Shown here: piece by piece, positions 17,172 to 25,783 of the stretch
Layout of the letters: each line of letters opens with the position of its first letter
How positions within the stretch are numbered: position 1 is the stretch's first letter
NCBI RefSeq assembly: GCF_040801915.1
Contig: NZ_JBFMIA010000005.1
Location: forward strand, 118,011-182,010
DNA length: 64,000 nucleotides
DNA from: Jeotgalibacillus marinus
Lineage (GTDB): Bacteria; Bacillota; Bacilli; Bacillales; Jeotgalibacillaceae
Reading direction: 5' to 3'
The notes under the pieces: model-generated
The model's input: only the letters and a program-made list of their open reading frames with translations
The model's database searches: none
What the model was told of the DNA's origin: nothing
Program-made: the position numbers and the translations under genes

Positions 17172-18704
17172 CTATGCTGCATCTTCTTCACTTTCAGTTG
17201 TTTCCTCTATCCCTGTTTCTTTAAGAAGATAATCTACAGCTGCTTCTACTTGTGGATCATTTTGTTCTAATTTATCGCGTAACGCTAACATGATTGCAGC
17301 TGCTGTTCCCTCATCTATCACGCCTGTTACTTCAAGCTCTTTATCTTGTTGAAATTCTTCAACTGCTTCCTTAGTATCTGTATCAAAAAACCCATCAACA
17401 TTTCCTGGATCGAATCCAACTGCTTGCAACATTTGCTGTGCAATTCTAACCTGCTCGGATAACATTGATTCTTCTAACGCAATTTCTACATCTAAGAATG
17501 GCAAAAATGCATAATCTGGTAAGCTTATTTCTTTATCGGGCACGATTCCATCTTCATTAACCCAATTATCATTTGGTGTCAACCATCGACCAGTTGTCAT
17601 CTTCAAATTAGATTGATCACTAAACTCTTCTGCTGTTTGCACAGTTCCTTTACCAAATGTAGTTTGCCCAATAAGAGGAATATCTGTTGTTTCACTAATA
17701 GCAGCAGCAACAATTTCTGAAGCACTTGCGCTACCTTCGTCAATCAAAACAGCTACAGGTATATCGATCTTATCACCTGCTTGAGCTGTGATAATTTGTT
17801 TTTCTCCACTTTTCCCCTCGAGTTGAACGATTTTTTCACCTTTGGGCACAAATAAATCTGCAATTTCAATTGCCTGATCTAAAAGCCCGCCTGGATTTTG
17901 ACGCATATCTAAAATCATCGCTTCCATACCTTGTGATTGAAGATCATCGAGAGCTGTTGTTAACTCATCCAACGTGTGTTCAGAAAAGCTTGTTAGTTGA
18001 ACAGTAGCGATTTTATTGTCATCCATTTCATAGTAGACAGTATCAATTGGAATATCATCACGCGTAATCTTGATATTTATTGTGTCTTGCATACCATCAC
18101 GTTGAATCGTTAATGTAACATCAGTACCTTTTTCTCCACGAATTAAAAGTACTGCTTCGTTTGCACTCATACCTTGAATGTTCTCTTCATCAACCGCTAA
18201 AATTTTATCATTCGGTAAAATGCCCGAACGTTCAGCTGGAGAACCCTTAATTGGAGATACAACCGTAATAAAATCATCTAACGATTGAATCTCTGCTCCT
18301 ATGCCTTGAAAGCTAGAGGAAATATTTTCGTTAAATTGAGATGCTTCCTCTTGGTTCATATAGTCGGAATATGGATCATCTAAAGCATCGATCATACCGT
18401 TAATGGCTCCATCCACCAGATCACTTCCTTCAATGTCCGAAAAGTAATCTGCGTTTATTTTGTCATATGCCTCGTATAGCTTAGTAAATTCAGTTCGTTC
18501 AGGTACTACCCCTACCTTTACAGTTTTCTCATCCCCAAATGACAATGCGAAAATGGATACACCCGCTGTTGCCAAAACGGTTAAGAAAAGAAGCATGACA
18601 AAATGAAATTTCTTGATATTGACATACTTTAGTAACGTTTCTTTGTCCTCTTCAATTTCCTGCTCCTGACCATGTTGGTCTTGACCATTTGGATCTTTTT
18701 CCAT
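17172..18704 (-). CDS. Carboxyl-terminal processing protease (S41, CtpA/CtpB type)
   Basis: A membrane-anchored serine protease of 510 residues. Order: cytoplasmic acidic N-terminus, one transmembrane segment (about 34-55), a helical cap, a PDZ domain (about 130-205) and the S41 core with the Ser/Lys dyad Ser327 in GSASASE and Lys352 in TFGKGTVQ. A C-terminal peptidoglycan-binding-1 domain (about 425-485, VRIAQQMLQAVGF) follows. This matches B. subtilis CtpA/CtpB; CtpB cleaves SpoIVFA during sporulation. Which paralog this is cannot be told without the other. The SD is GGTG before the ATG. It is a single-gene unit ended by the hairpin at 17081-17115. Confidence 0.9.
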   Translation of the reverse strand: MEKDPNGQDQHGQEQEIEEDKETLLKYVNIKKFHFVMLLFLTVLATAGVSIFALSFGDEKTVKVGVVPERTEFTKLYEAYDKINADYFSDIEGSDLVDGAINGMIDALDDPYSDYMNQEEASQFNENISSSFQGIGAEIQSLDDFITVVSPIKGSPAERSGILPNDKILAVDEENIQGMSANEAVLLIRGEKGTDVTLTIQRDGMQDTINIKITRDDIPIDTVYYEMDDNKIATVQLTSFSEHTLDELTTALDDLQSQGMEAMILDMRQNPGGLLDQAIEIADLFVPKGEKIVQLEGKSGEKQIITAQAGDKIDIPVAVLIDEGSASASEIVAAAISETTDIPLIGQTTFGKGTVQTAEEFSDQSNLKMTTGRWLTPNDNWVNEDGIVPDKEISLPDYAFLPFLDVEIALEESMLSEQVRIAQQMLQAVGFDPGNVDGFFDTDTKEAVEEFQQDKELEVTGVIDEGTAAAIMLALRDKLEQNDPQVEAAVDYLLKETGIEETTESEEDAA

Positions 18705-18826
18705 GGATTCACCACTTTCTAGTTCAACGTTTCAATTAAATTTTTCAAAATAACTATTTTCTATCTTATCAGTTTTTATAGACAAGTAAAAGATATTAGA
18801 ATTGAATCTCGTTATGTAAAAAAAAG

Positions 18827-18852
18827 AGGTTGGCTATTAACATAGCCAACCT
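18827..18852 (-). terminator. Rho-independent terminator downstream of deoD
   Basis: AGGTTGGCTAT and ATAGCCAACCT form an 11-bp stem with a 4-base loop. On the minus strand it is followed by CTCTTTTTTTT. It is separated from the deoD stop by the dispersed element at 18868-18993, so that element would be transcribed at the end of the deoD message. Confidence 0.85.
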
Positions 18853-18867
18853 TTAAAATTCGAAGGG

Positions 18868-18993
18868 AAATAAATCACCTACAGCGGATGGCTCCTCGAA
18901 GTCATAAGTCACCATTCAAAGTAGACAAAGATCACCTACTTCCACATCACATCTTATGCTTGTCCGAGCTGAACGATCTGCTTCCGCTTTTGT
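18868..18993 (-). repeat. Dispersed intergenic element, copy A
   Basis: About 125 bp beginning two bases past the deoD stop. Read on the minus strand it starts ACAAAAGCGGAAGCAG, continues with GTTCAGCTCGGACAAG and ends near CGAGGAGCCATCCGCTG. It has an internal small stem (AAGTAG/CTACTT). It resembles a family of palindromic 3'-end elements that I know from many Bacillaceae genomes. Copies B (23777-23898) and C (55785-55900) share parts of it. Confidence 0.6.
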
Positions 18994-18995
18994 AC

Positions 18996-19700
18996 CTACT
19001 GTGCGATTGCTACGTCTAGTGCAACAACGATCATATCGTTGAATGTAAGTTGACGTTCTTCAGAAGATGTTTCTTCACCAGTTACGATATGGTCACTTAC
19101 TGTTAAAATTGATAGTGCATTTCGACCATATTTAGCAGCTAGTGTGTATAAAGCAGCTGTTTCCATTTCAAGTGCTAGAATGCCGTATTTCGCCCATTTT
19201 TCATGTTCAGCGTTGTCATCATAGAAACTGTCTACAGTCAACACATTTCCTACTTTAAAGTTTAAACCTTTTTCAACACCTATATCATAAACGTTTCTTA
19301 AAAGGTTAAAGTTTGCAGCAGGCGCAAAATCTATTCCGTTAAATGTACGTTGATTCATATTTGAATCTGTTGATGCTGTCATCGCAATAATCACATCGCG
19401 AACTTTTACGTCTTGTTGAATCGCTCCACAAGTTCCAACACGAATTAAGTTTTGTACACCATACTCTGCCATTAACTCATTTGCATAGATCGACATGGAT
19501 GGCATACCCATACCATGACCTTGAACAGAAATACGCTTTCCTTTGTAAGTACCTGTGTAGCCAAACATGTTACGAACTTCATTATAGCAAGTTACATCTT
19601 CCAAAAACGTTTCTGCAATATATTTCGCACGTAATGGGTCTCCTGGTAGTAATACAGTTTCAGCAATATCGCCTTTTTTTGCACCAATATGTATACTCAT
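18996..19700 (-). CDS. deoD: Purine nucleoside phosphorylase DeoD
   Basis: A 234-residue hexameric-type purine nucleoside phosphorylase, which splits (deoxy)adenosine, inosine and guanosine with phosphate to base and (deoxy)ribose-1-P. Conserved segments are MSIHIGAKKGDIAETVLLPGDPLRAKYIAE at the N-terminus (phosphate-binding GDPLR near 21-25), VQGHGMGMPSMSIY near 60-72, RVGTCGAI near 87-94 (phosphate loop), LEMETAALYTLA near 178-190 and VSDHI near 203 with the catalytic Asp. The ATG has GGGAGG upstream. It stands alone, with spo0M upstream on the same strand. Typical family length; no oddities apart from the repeat element right after its stop. Confidence 0.95.
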   Translation of the reverse strand: MSIHIGAKKGDIAETVLLPGDPLRAKYIAETFLEDVTCYNEVRNMFGYTGTYKGKRISVQGHGMGMPSMSIYANELMAEYGVQNLIRVGTCGAIQQDVKVRDVIIAMTASTDSNMNQRTFNGIDFAPAANFNLLRNVYDIGVEKGLNFKVGNVLTVDSFYDDNAEHEKWAKYGILALEMETAALYTLAAKYGRNALSILTVSDHIVTGEETSSEERQLTFNDMIVVALDVAIAQ

Positions 19701-19783
19701 GTGCTATTTTCCTCCCTAAAATGCTTTTTAGCTTTCCTATTGTACTCTTTTTTATTCTTGATATCAACCCAATGAAGTCTATA

Positions 19784-20539
19784 TCAGGAGTACTGTTCTA
19801 TTGTTTGCTTAAATCGAAGAGAGAATTCAGCAATTTCACTTTTTCTCACCCTCATCCGCACGATGGATTCATCAGAATCAAATCGATCATTTGCACTAGA
19901 CTTTCGATCAACTTCAATTAACAATTCATAGGATTCATCATTTTCAGCAAAGAAAATCACTTCAAGTTCATCCAGTTTTCCTTCGAATCCCCCTGACAAA
20001 GGTTCAAATTCAAACTCTTGTATAAAAGCTTGCTTACTTCGGAAACGGTTCGGGGCTTCAAAACAATGTGCAGTCCTAATTGAAAACCCAAGCGAAGTAA
20101 TGCAATCAAGAATTTCACTCATAAACGGTGATGGGCCTATGGTTAAGGAGTCTTCATCACTTGGATCAACTGCATTTTTAATGTCTACTGCTGTTTTAAC
20201 CCACACAGCTGTCTGACCAGTTGTTACAGGTGAGTTAAGAGGTAAAATGAAAGAAAACTCCACTTCAATAATTTCATCTTGCATTACCACAAATGGTTCT
20301 GCGACCTTGATGTGTTTAATTATCGCATGGTCCTCATAGGTTCGATCATTTGATGTTCTTGAGTAATTAGTGAAGAGAGTTAAATAAATCGTATCGACTG
20401 ATTGTTCAACGTTTCCACCCTTAATTATAACAACACCATCGACTGTCTCCCCTGCATTAAAGGTTGATCTGGAAAGTCTAGTATTCACTTTTGTCGCACC
20501 TATTCCTAATGATGCTAATGCTTTATTAAAAAATGACAT
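19784..20539 (-). CDS. spo0M: Sporulation control protein Spo0M
   Basis: A 251-residue arrestin-like protein of the Spo0M/SpoOM family. The N-terminal beta-sandwich has ATKVNTRL and a GETVDGVVIIKGGNVEQ segment, and the C-terminal half has QEFEFEP near 195 and the family-specific VEVIFFAENDESYELLIEVDR-like region. In B. subtilis Spo0M affects sporulation and cell division; its biochemical role is unsettled. The SD AAAGGAGG precedes the ATG. It lies upstream of deoD, with about 80 bp between, and downstream of yozE. No signal peptide or membrane segment. The family is clear from sequence; the physiological role is taken from B. subtilis. Confidence 0.88.
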   Translation of the reverse strand: MSFFNKALASLGIGATKVNTRLSRSTFNAGETVDGVVIIKGGNVEQSVDTIYLTLFTNYSRTSNDRTYEDHAIIKHIKVAEPFVVMQDEIIEVEFSFILPLNSPVTTGQTAVWVKTAVDIKNAVDPSDEDSLTIGPSPFMSEILDCITSLGFSIRTAHCFEAPNRFRSKQAFIQEFEFEPLSGGFEGKLDELEVIFFAENDESYELLIEVDRKSSANDRFDSDESIVRMRVRKSEIAEFSLRFKQTIEQYS

Positions 20540-20603
20540 ATAAACGTTCCCTCCTTTAGTTCTTCATTTGGAGTTGCTACTAAGTCGTTTCCAGAAAGGC
20601 TCT

Positions 20604-20837
20604 CTAAATAAGTTCTTTTTTGATGATTATCCGGTATTCCTCCCAAAGTTCATCAAATACCGCTACTTTGTCATTGTAGATCTCTGTTAATTCGATATAA
20701 TCACTAACTTCATTGTAATCTTCTGACATCTTTGGGAAATCAAGATCATTATACATCGTATTTGCAAAAATACCTTCTTTCGTCTTTTCCACTGGTTCTC
20801 TATATTTCATAATAAAATGATAAAATGAACGATTCAT
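20604..20837 (-). CDS. yozE: YozE family protein (UPF0346, SAM-like fold)
   Basis: A 77-residue protein matching B. subtilis YozE (74 residues) along its length: SFYHFIMKYR at the start, then FANTMYNDLDFPK and SDYIELTEIYNDKVAVFDELWEEY. It is a small helical SAM-like domain with no known biochemical role. The SD GGAAGGAG precedes the ATG. It is followed by spo0M about 65 bp downstream. Confidence 0.88.
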   Translation of the reverse strand: MNRSFYHFIMKYREPVEKTKEGIFANTMYNDLDFPKMSEDYNEVSDYIELTEIYNDKVAVFDELWEEYRIIIKKELI

Positions 20838-21091
20838 AATTTTACTCCTTCCAATATTACGAGGGTTATTTCTTTATCCGAATACACTTCTGAAAAAAAT
20901 TACTCTTTTATTTTTTAAACAATAATCAAAATCCGGAACTAGTAAATACCTATATTTATTATTTAACAACGCTAATCCAATAAAAAGTAGTCATATTGAG
21001 CCAATTGTAACACACAGTGTATCTTTTTAACCTACATATTATTTTTAATTCTACTCAAATACAATCGAATATTCGATTTTTCCCCATTAGA

Positions 21092-21146
21092 AAAACACCT
21101 TCACTTTCGGTACTTTTTTCCATTGTACCACTTACGAAGGTGTTTT
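21092..21146 (-). terminator. Terminator downstream of msrB; rest of gap empty
   Basis: AAAACACCTTC and GAAGGTGTTTT form an 11-bp stem, with an internal GGTAC/GTACC stem in between; on the minus strand the tail is TTTTTCTAAT. It lies about 95 bp after the msrB stop. The remainder of the gap 20838-21241 is AT-rich and contains the yozE promoter region, but I see no gene in it. Confidence 0.75.
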
Positions 21147-21241
21147 AAGTTTCTCGTTATTGGAGGTTAGTCCAATCAACGCATTGATTAAACGGCTTTT
21201 ATTATTTTGCAGAGACGTTCATAGTCACCTGCCAAGAACCA

Positions 21242-21670
21242 CTACACATTAAATAATTTTTGATAGACGGCATACCCTTCTTTATCAAGCTGCTCTTTTG
21301 GAACAAACTTAAGAGCAGCAGAGTTGATACAGTAACGTAATCCATCTTGGCCCGGTCCATCATTAAACACATGACCTAAATGTGAATCAGACGTTTTGCT
21401 TCTAACTTCTGTTCTAACCATAAAATGACTAGTATCAGATTTTTCAAGCACTTCTACATCGACGATCGGTTTTGTAAAACTTGGCCATCCACACCCTGCA
21501 TCATATTTATCCGTTGAACTAAAAAGTGGTTTTCCAGAGATAATATCCACATAGATCCCATCGCCAAATTCATCCCAGTATTCATTTTTGAAAGGAGGTT
21601 CTGTTCCGTTACTTTGGGTCACATGGTACTGCATTTTTGTTAGCTTGCTGGTATCAAAATTTTTCGTCAT
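21242..21670 (-). CDS. msrB: Peptide methionine-(R)-sulfoxide reductase MsrB
   Basis: A 142-residue MsrB reducing the R-epimer of methionine sulfoxide. Motifs: CGWPSF (Cys60), DSHLGHVFNDGP (95-106) and the catalytic RYCINSAAL with Cys114. The zinc-binding CxxC pairs of other MsrB proteins are absent, as in the B. subtilis enzyme. Its ATG lies 17 bp inside the end of msrA, with GGGGG upstream, so the pair is translationally coupled. A long stem-loop follows about 95 bp after the stop. Length and motifs are normal. Confidence 0.95.
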   Translation of the reverse strand: MTKNFDTSKLTKMQYHVTQSNGTEPPFKNEYWDEFGDGIYVDIISGKPLFSSTDKYDAGCGWPSFTKPIVDVEVLEKSDTSHFMVRTEVRSKTSDSHLGHVFNDGPGQDGLRYCINSAALKFVPKEQLDKEGYAVYQKLFNV

Positions 21671-22211
21671 GTTTGTATCCCCCTAATTCATTGCGTTTAA
21701 TAAAAGCTGCTCTACCTGACCCCTTTTGATAAGCATTGTAGCGCAATGGATGTTTTTTATAATAGTCTTGATGTTCAGTTTCAGCAGGGTAAAAAGGTTT
21801 TGCTTCTAAAATATCAGTTACAATTGGTGCATTAAAACGATTGCTGCCATCTATCTTTTTTTTAGAAGCTAAAGCGATCTCCTTTTGCTCCTGATCATGA
21901 TAATAAATCGCTGTTTTATACGATTCACCTCGATCAAAAAATTGACCTCCAGCATCTGTTGGATCAATCTGATTCCAAAACAACGCCAGCAACTTTTCAT
22001 ATGAAAAAAGTGTCGGGTCAAATTCGATTTGAACGGCTTCTCGATGACCGGTTGTTTCACTGCAAACTTCTTGATATGTAGGGTTTTCCGTTTGACCACC
22101 TGTGTATCCTGAAATCACGCTTATGATACCTGGTTGCTGATCAAATGGCTTTACCATACACCAGAAACATCCACCTGCAAATGTTGCAACTTTATGCTCT
22201 GATTGATTCAT
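21654..22211 (-). CDS. msrA: Peptide methionine-(S)-sulfoxide reductase MsrA
   Basis: A 185-residue MsrA reducing S-methionine sulfoxide in proteins. The active-site motif GGCFWCM holds the catalytic Cys15; GYTGGQTENPTYQEVCSETTGH (about 36-57) and FWNQIDPT complete the substrate pocket. The SD CTAGGAGG is upstream of the ATG. It overlaps msrB by 17 bp. The ypmS gene ends 17 bp upstream, so ypmR-ypmS-msrA-msrB may form one transcription unit. Confidence 0.95.
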   Translation of the reverse strand: MNQSEHKVATFAGGCFWCMVKPFDQQPGIISVISGYTGGQTENPTYQEVCSETTGHREAVQIEFDPTLFSYEKLLALFWNQIDPTDAGGQFFDRGESYKTAIYYHDQEQKEIALASKKKIDGSNRFNAPIVTDILEAKPFYPAETEHQDYYKKHPLRYNAYQKGSGRAAFIKRNELGGYKHDEKF

Positions 22212-22228
22212 AAAAAGTTCCTCCTAGC

Positions 22229-22804
22229 TTATTGTGGTACATAAACGGAAAAGGAAATGTCATTCTCCCGTAAGTTAAAATGATTCGTTTTCACACTCAA
22301 CCCTGAAGCAACATTAATTTCTGACACTTGTACAATAATTTGCTGTTCATTTGGTTGGATTTCAACCCATTCTGGAAATTCATAAGATTTCTCTATAAAT
22401 TTCAAAATATTCGCTACCGGCATCTCCATTGCACCAAGAAAAAGACTTTGTTGTGTTAACAATAAATCACCGTTTTCCAAAGCTTGGGAATCAAATGTCA
22501 TCTGGAAATCAATTTCGGTACTGAATACAGGTATTGACCCATTTAAAGACACTTGATCTTCAAATAAAACTGAATAATTAATTGAATCATTAAGTTCTTC
22601 TTCAATAAAGCGATTGACCACGATCGTTAAATCTTCCCTTGTGGTTTCTACAGTAAATTCCGCTTCAACCTCTGGTACGAGCGATGGAGAGAGCTCAACA
22701 GGTTGCTCATCGACTGGTTGAAACAATTGAAACAAAATAAAAAGAATTAAAAACATAATAAAGCTTAGCAATCCCCAGAATGCAACTTTCCATTTGTTTT
22801 TCAT
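22229..22804 (-). CDS. ypmS: YpmS family membrane-anchored protein
   Basis: A 191-residue protein with one N-terminal transmembrane helix (about 7-27) and an extracytoplasmic domain of the YpmS (DUF2140) family. Conserved-looking stretches are LTIVVNRFIEEEL, GSIPVFSTEIDFQMTF, FLGAMEMPVANILKFIEK and a YVPQ-type C-terminus. The function of YpmS is unknown. It starts 13 bp after the lipase-like gene ypmR and ends 17 bp before msrA. This order (ypmR-ypmS-msrA/msrB) resembles B. subtilis, supporting a shared envelope-related role. Confidence 0.85.
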   Translation of the reverse strand: MKNKWKVAFWGLLSFIMFLILFILFQLFQPVDEQPVELSPSLVPEVEAEFTVETTREDLTIVVNRFIEEELNDSINYSVLFEDQVSLNGSIPVFSTEIDFQMTFDSQALENGDLLLTQQSLFLGAMEMPVANILKFIEKSYEFPEWVEIQPNEQQIIVQVSEINVASGLSVKTNHFNLRENDISFSVYVPQ

Positions 22805-22817
22805 AATCTACCTCTTT

Positions 22818-23609
22818 CTATTCCTGTGAATCGATCAAAACTGGTAACATTCCTTCTTTAATACGATTGGCAATAAGTAAATATCCCCTATCATTCGGAT
22901 GAAAATAATCTGTGTGTAGTAAATTTTGATCTGATTCTCTAAAAATATCCTCAACTTCTATAAATGCTGTATTTTCCCATTGTGATGTAATTTTTCGGGA
23001 AACTGTGTTCCATTCTTCAATGATCATACTCATCTCTTGAATATCAGCAAAAGGATTGTAAATGCCCAAAAGCACAATGGATGCTTGTGGATTCAAAGAT
23101 CGAATGATACTAAAAACATTCGTCAACTGCTCTTCGTATTGGACAAGTGCTGTTGAAAAAACATCGTAGGTAAGTGAAGGAAAGTTTGAACGAAACACTT
23201 GCATCACATCATTTCCTCCAATTGTTACAATGACCGAATCCGCGCTTTGCAATGACATTCGGATCTCGTTATCCTCTTTCATTCTTTTTAACAACTGATC
23301 TGAACGATTTCCTTTCTTTCCATAATTCATGATGGAAACATCACTAATTAAATCATTTTCTTCTAATTTAACTTCCAATAATGGTACATACCCACCAAGT
23401 CCTGTGCTATCGCCAACTCCTTCTGTAAGTGAGTCTCCGACCGAAACAACATTCACATCCATTGGAATAAATGTTTTATCTGGAAGTGGCTTGTTTTCCA
23501 AATAAATCTCACGTTTAACTTGTTCATGTTCTCCGGCGGTTGGCAATGTGCAAGATGCTAGGACAATTGATGATACAATCACCAATCCGATGTTTTTCCA
23601 AGTCTTCAT
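22818..23609 (-). CDS. ypmR: SGNH/GDSL-family lipoprotein YpmR
   Basis: A putative extracellular SGNH hydrolase. From the ATG at 23609 (SD AAGGTGGAG) it has 263 residues. The lipobox is LASC near residue 19, predicting a lipoprotein. Catalytic blocks are VVSVGDSLTEGVGD (block I, Ser), GKKGNRSDQLL (block II, Gly), VTIGGNDVM (block III, Asn) and DYFHPNDRGY near the C-terminus (block V, Asp/His). Related enzymes are esterases or lipases, some acting on cell-wall acyl groups. The neighbour ypmS begins 13 bp after the stop. Confidence 0.88.
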   Translation of the reverse strand: MKTWKNIGLVIVSSIVLASCTLPTAGEHEQVKREIYLENKPLPDKTFIPMDVNVVSVGDSLTEGVGDSTGLGGYVPLLEVKLEENDLISDVSIMNYGKKGNRSDQLLKRMKEDNEIRMSLQSADSVIVTIGGNDVMQVFRSNFPSLTYDVFSTALVQYEEQLTNVFSIIRSLNPQASIVLLGIYNPFADIQEMSMIIEEWNTVSRKITSQWENTAFIEVEDIFRESDQNLLHTDYFHPNDRGYLLIANRIKEGMLPVLIDSQE

Positions 23610-23725
23610 CACATTCTCCACCTTCTTTCACTTGCTATACTGCTATTATATCACTTGAGGTGCTTGATAAAACCTATTAGGGCTTATCAAACAAATTTCA
23701 ATGCCTCAATGGAGAAAATAAAAAT

Positions 23726-23752
23726 CCTTCGCATAGGTAAGATCAGCGAAGG
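23726..23752 (-). terminator. Terminator downstream of degV
   Basis: CCTTCGC and GCGAAGG form the core stem, with a 13-base loop. The minus-strand tail is ATTTTTATTTTC. It follows repeat copy B in the direction of transcription, the same order (gene, element, terminator) seen at deoD. Confidence 0.7.
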
Positions 23753-23776
23753 TCTTTATTTTTGTTATATAAATTG

Positions 23777-23898
23777 TGAAGTCATCCAGCTCTGTGTTGC
23801 TAGTCCTTCTAAGGTCTAATCACCCAACCAAACCATAAGCGGCTACTTGTGTTGATCGTCTTACGTCGATCGGAGCTAAACGCCTGTTTACGCTTTTG
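23777..23898 (-). repeat. Dispersed intergenic element, copy B
   Basis: About 120 bp that start right at the degV stop. On the minus strand it begins ACAAAAGCGTAAACAGGCG, then TTTAGCTCCGATCG, and ends with AGCAACACAGAGCTGGATGA. The start matches copy A (18868-18993) and the end matches copy C (55785-55900). The middle is divergent. Confidence 0.55.
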
Positions 23899-24741
23899 TT
23901 ATTCAACGTAATACATAATAGAAATTGCACCTTTTCCTGTGTGCGTGGAGATAATTGGTGTTGTTTCTTCAATTGTAATATCTTGAAAACCTGATTCTTG
24001 CATGATTTTATCTTTCACAGACTGTGCAAGAGCTAAACCATCTGCATGAACAATGCCAACACCTTTGATCGTTCGTCCTTTAACATCATTCATAAATTGT
24101 TTCGTTAAATACTTGATAACTTGCGAGTGATTTCGTGCTTTTGATACAGGTGTATATTCACCGTTTGCAAGTGACGCAATCGGTTTGATATTTAATAACG
24201 AACCGATCATTGCACGCCCTTTACCAATTCGTCCACCCTTCACAAGGTTTTCGAGCGTATCAACCACAATAAATAAGTGTGTATCTTTTCGAATTTCTGC
24301 TATTCGAGAAACAATCTCGTCTTTCGTTGCCCCCGCCTGTGCCATTTTTGCAGCTTCAACAACCTGGAAGGATAAAGCTTTTGAAATAAAGCGAGAATCT
24401 ATGACAGTCACTTCAGCTGATGTCAAATTCATTGCACTTTCAGCAGAGCCTACAGTTCCACTCATGTTACCTGTCACGTGAATGGAAATAATTTCACTGC
24501 CATCTTGTCCAAGCTCATCATACACTTCCTTAAATGCACCTACAGAAGGAAGAGAACTTTTTGGTAATTCTTTCGCATTGTCCATTTTTTCCATAAATTG
24601 TTTCGGTGAGATTTCCAATCGATCAATAAATACTTCTCCATCAATTGAAAGTGTTAACGGAACAATTGTAATATCATATTTTCTTACAATATCTTCTGCT
24701 AAATCTACTGTCGAATCTGTAACGATTTTAATTTTGGCCAT
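23899..24741 (-). CDS. DegV family fatty-acid-binding protein
   Basis: A 280-residue DegV/FakB-like protein counted from the ATG at 24741. The family signatures are IKIVTDSTVDL at the start, PKSSLPSVGAFKEVYDEL near 80-97, ISIHVTGNMSGT near 108-119 (the TGNxSGT lipid-carboxylate site) and ENLVKGGRIGKG near 162-173. Family members bind a fatty acid and, as FakB, present it to the kinase FakA for phosphorylation. No fakA is in the window. Several DegV paralogs occur per Bacillus genome, so no specific gene name is given. It is a single-gene unit followed by an intergenic element and a terminator. Confidence 0.9.
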   Translation of the reverse strand: MAKIKIVTDSTVDLAEDIVRKYDITIVPLTLSIDGEVFIDRLEISPKQFMEKMDNAKELPKSSLPSVGAFKEVYDELGQDGSEIISIHVTGNMSGTVGSAESAMNLTSAEVTVIDSRFISKALSFQVVEAAKMAQAGATKDEIVSRIAEIRKDTHLFIVVDTLENLVKGGRIGKGRAMIGSLLNIKPIASLANGEYTPVSKARNHSQVIKYLTKQFMNDVKGRTIKGVGIVHADGLALAQSVKDKIMQESGFQDITIEETTPIISTHTGKGAISIMYYVE

Positions 24742-25056
24742 TGTAAACACATCCTATCATCCAATTCCTACTCAATATTATACTAGGAAAGGATAGCGTA
24801 TCAAATAGTATCTGTTCCTACTATGTAAGATGTGACAAGTGTCATATAAGCTATTCCGGTTTTTTCCTGTTAAATTTTATCAATTTCAATTTCTATTCGC
24901 AATGAAAACGTAATCATTCAATTCAAAAAAATGAATAATTGCACAACTTAATTATAATGGATACAATAGTGAAATAAAGAATTTCAATACACTCATTTTT
25001 CGGTTCATTAAAATATTTTTCTGTTTTTTGAAATGTCGTGTAAAGGAGATAATTTA
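24742..25056. other. Divergent intergenic region degV / hemolysin III gene
   Basis: About 315 AT-rich bases between divergent genes. TTGCAC (24939-24944), a 17-base spacer and TACAAT (24962-24967) could be a plus-strand promoter of the hemolysin III gene, but the -35 is poor. No small gene seen. Confidence 0.35.
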
Positions 25057-25692
25057 ATGACGACTTTTGATTATAAGGATTGGAAAGAAGAGCTAGCTAA
25101 TGCCATCACACATGGCGTAGGTTTTGCCCTAAGCATACCCGCACTCGTGTTTTTAATTTTAGTGGCAGTTGATAAAGGAACAGCATGGCACGTTGTAAGT
25201 TTTACGATATTTGGTTCCACTATGCTTCTTCTATTTCTTTGTTCGACATTGCTCCATAGCGTTCGAGGTATAAAGTTGAAAAAATTCTTTGCGATCATGG
25301 ACCATTCTGCTATTTATCTATTGATAGCAGGAACATATACCCCTTTCATGCTCGTCACGATTCGCGATGCACTCGGTTGGACCATTTTCGGAATCGTTTG
25401 GGGGCTTGCGGTTGCTGGTATCGTATTTAAATGTTATTTTGTTGACCGATTTCAGGTTATCGCAACGCTTTTTTATGTGTTAATGGGCTGGTTGATTTTG
25501 ATCGCGATTGTACCACTATACAAGGAGTTGACTGGAGCAGGGTTCGCATTACTATTAACTGGTGGATTGTTTTACTCTATCGGCGCTATTTTTTACATTT
25601 GGAGGAAGCTTCCGTATAATCATGCGATTTGGCATCTTTTTGTTATTGCAGGTAGTGCCTTTATGTACTTTTGTGTAATGTTTTATGCGTAA
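25057..25692 (+). CDS. Hemolysin III / TrhA family membrane protein
   Basis: A 211-residue protein with seven hydrophobic segments, of the PAQR/hemolysin III family (B. subtilis YplQ type). The ATG at 25057 is chosen over that at 25033 because AAAGGAG stands eight bases upstream. Family residues are the ELANAITHGVGF segment near 11-22, STLLHS near 66-71 with MDHSAIYLLIAGTYTPF near 85-101 (predicted metal ligands), and the final NHAIWHLFVI (conserved His residues). Relatives affect membrane lipid or metabolic homeostasis; hemolytic activity is only a historic name. A bidirectional terminator follows. Confidence 0.9.
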   Translation: MTTFDYKDWKEELANAITHGVGFALSIPALVFLILVAVDKGTAWHVVSFTIFGSTMLLLFLCSTLLHSVRGIKLKKFFAIMDHSAIYLLIAGTYTPFMLVTIRDALGWTIFGIVWGLAVAGIVFKCYFVDRFQVIATLFYVLMGWLILIAIVPLYKELTGAGFALLLTGGLFYSIGAIFYIWRKLPYNHAIWHLFVIAGSAFMYFCVMFYA

Positions 25693-25733
25693 ATACAAAA
25701 GCGCTATCAGTCTAAAGTATTTTCTCTACATAT

Positions 25734-25768
25734 AAAAACAGCTAATCAATATTGATCAGCTGTTTTTT
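25734..25768. terminator. Bidirectional terminator
   Basis: AAAAACAGCT and AGCTGTTTTTTT flank an AT-rich loop with its own ATCAAT/ATTGAT stem. It has an A run on one side and a T run on the other, and lies between the converging hemolysin III and dfrA genes. Confidence 0.85.
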
Positions 25769-25783
25769 TGTGCTCTTAATTTT

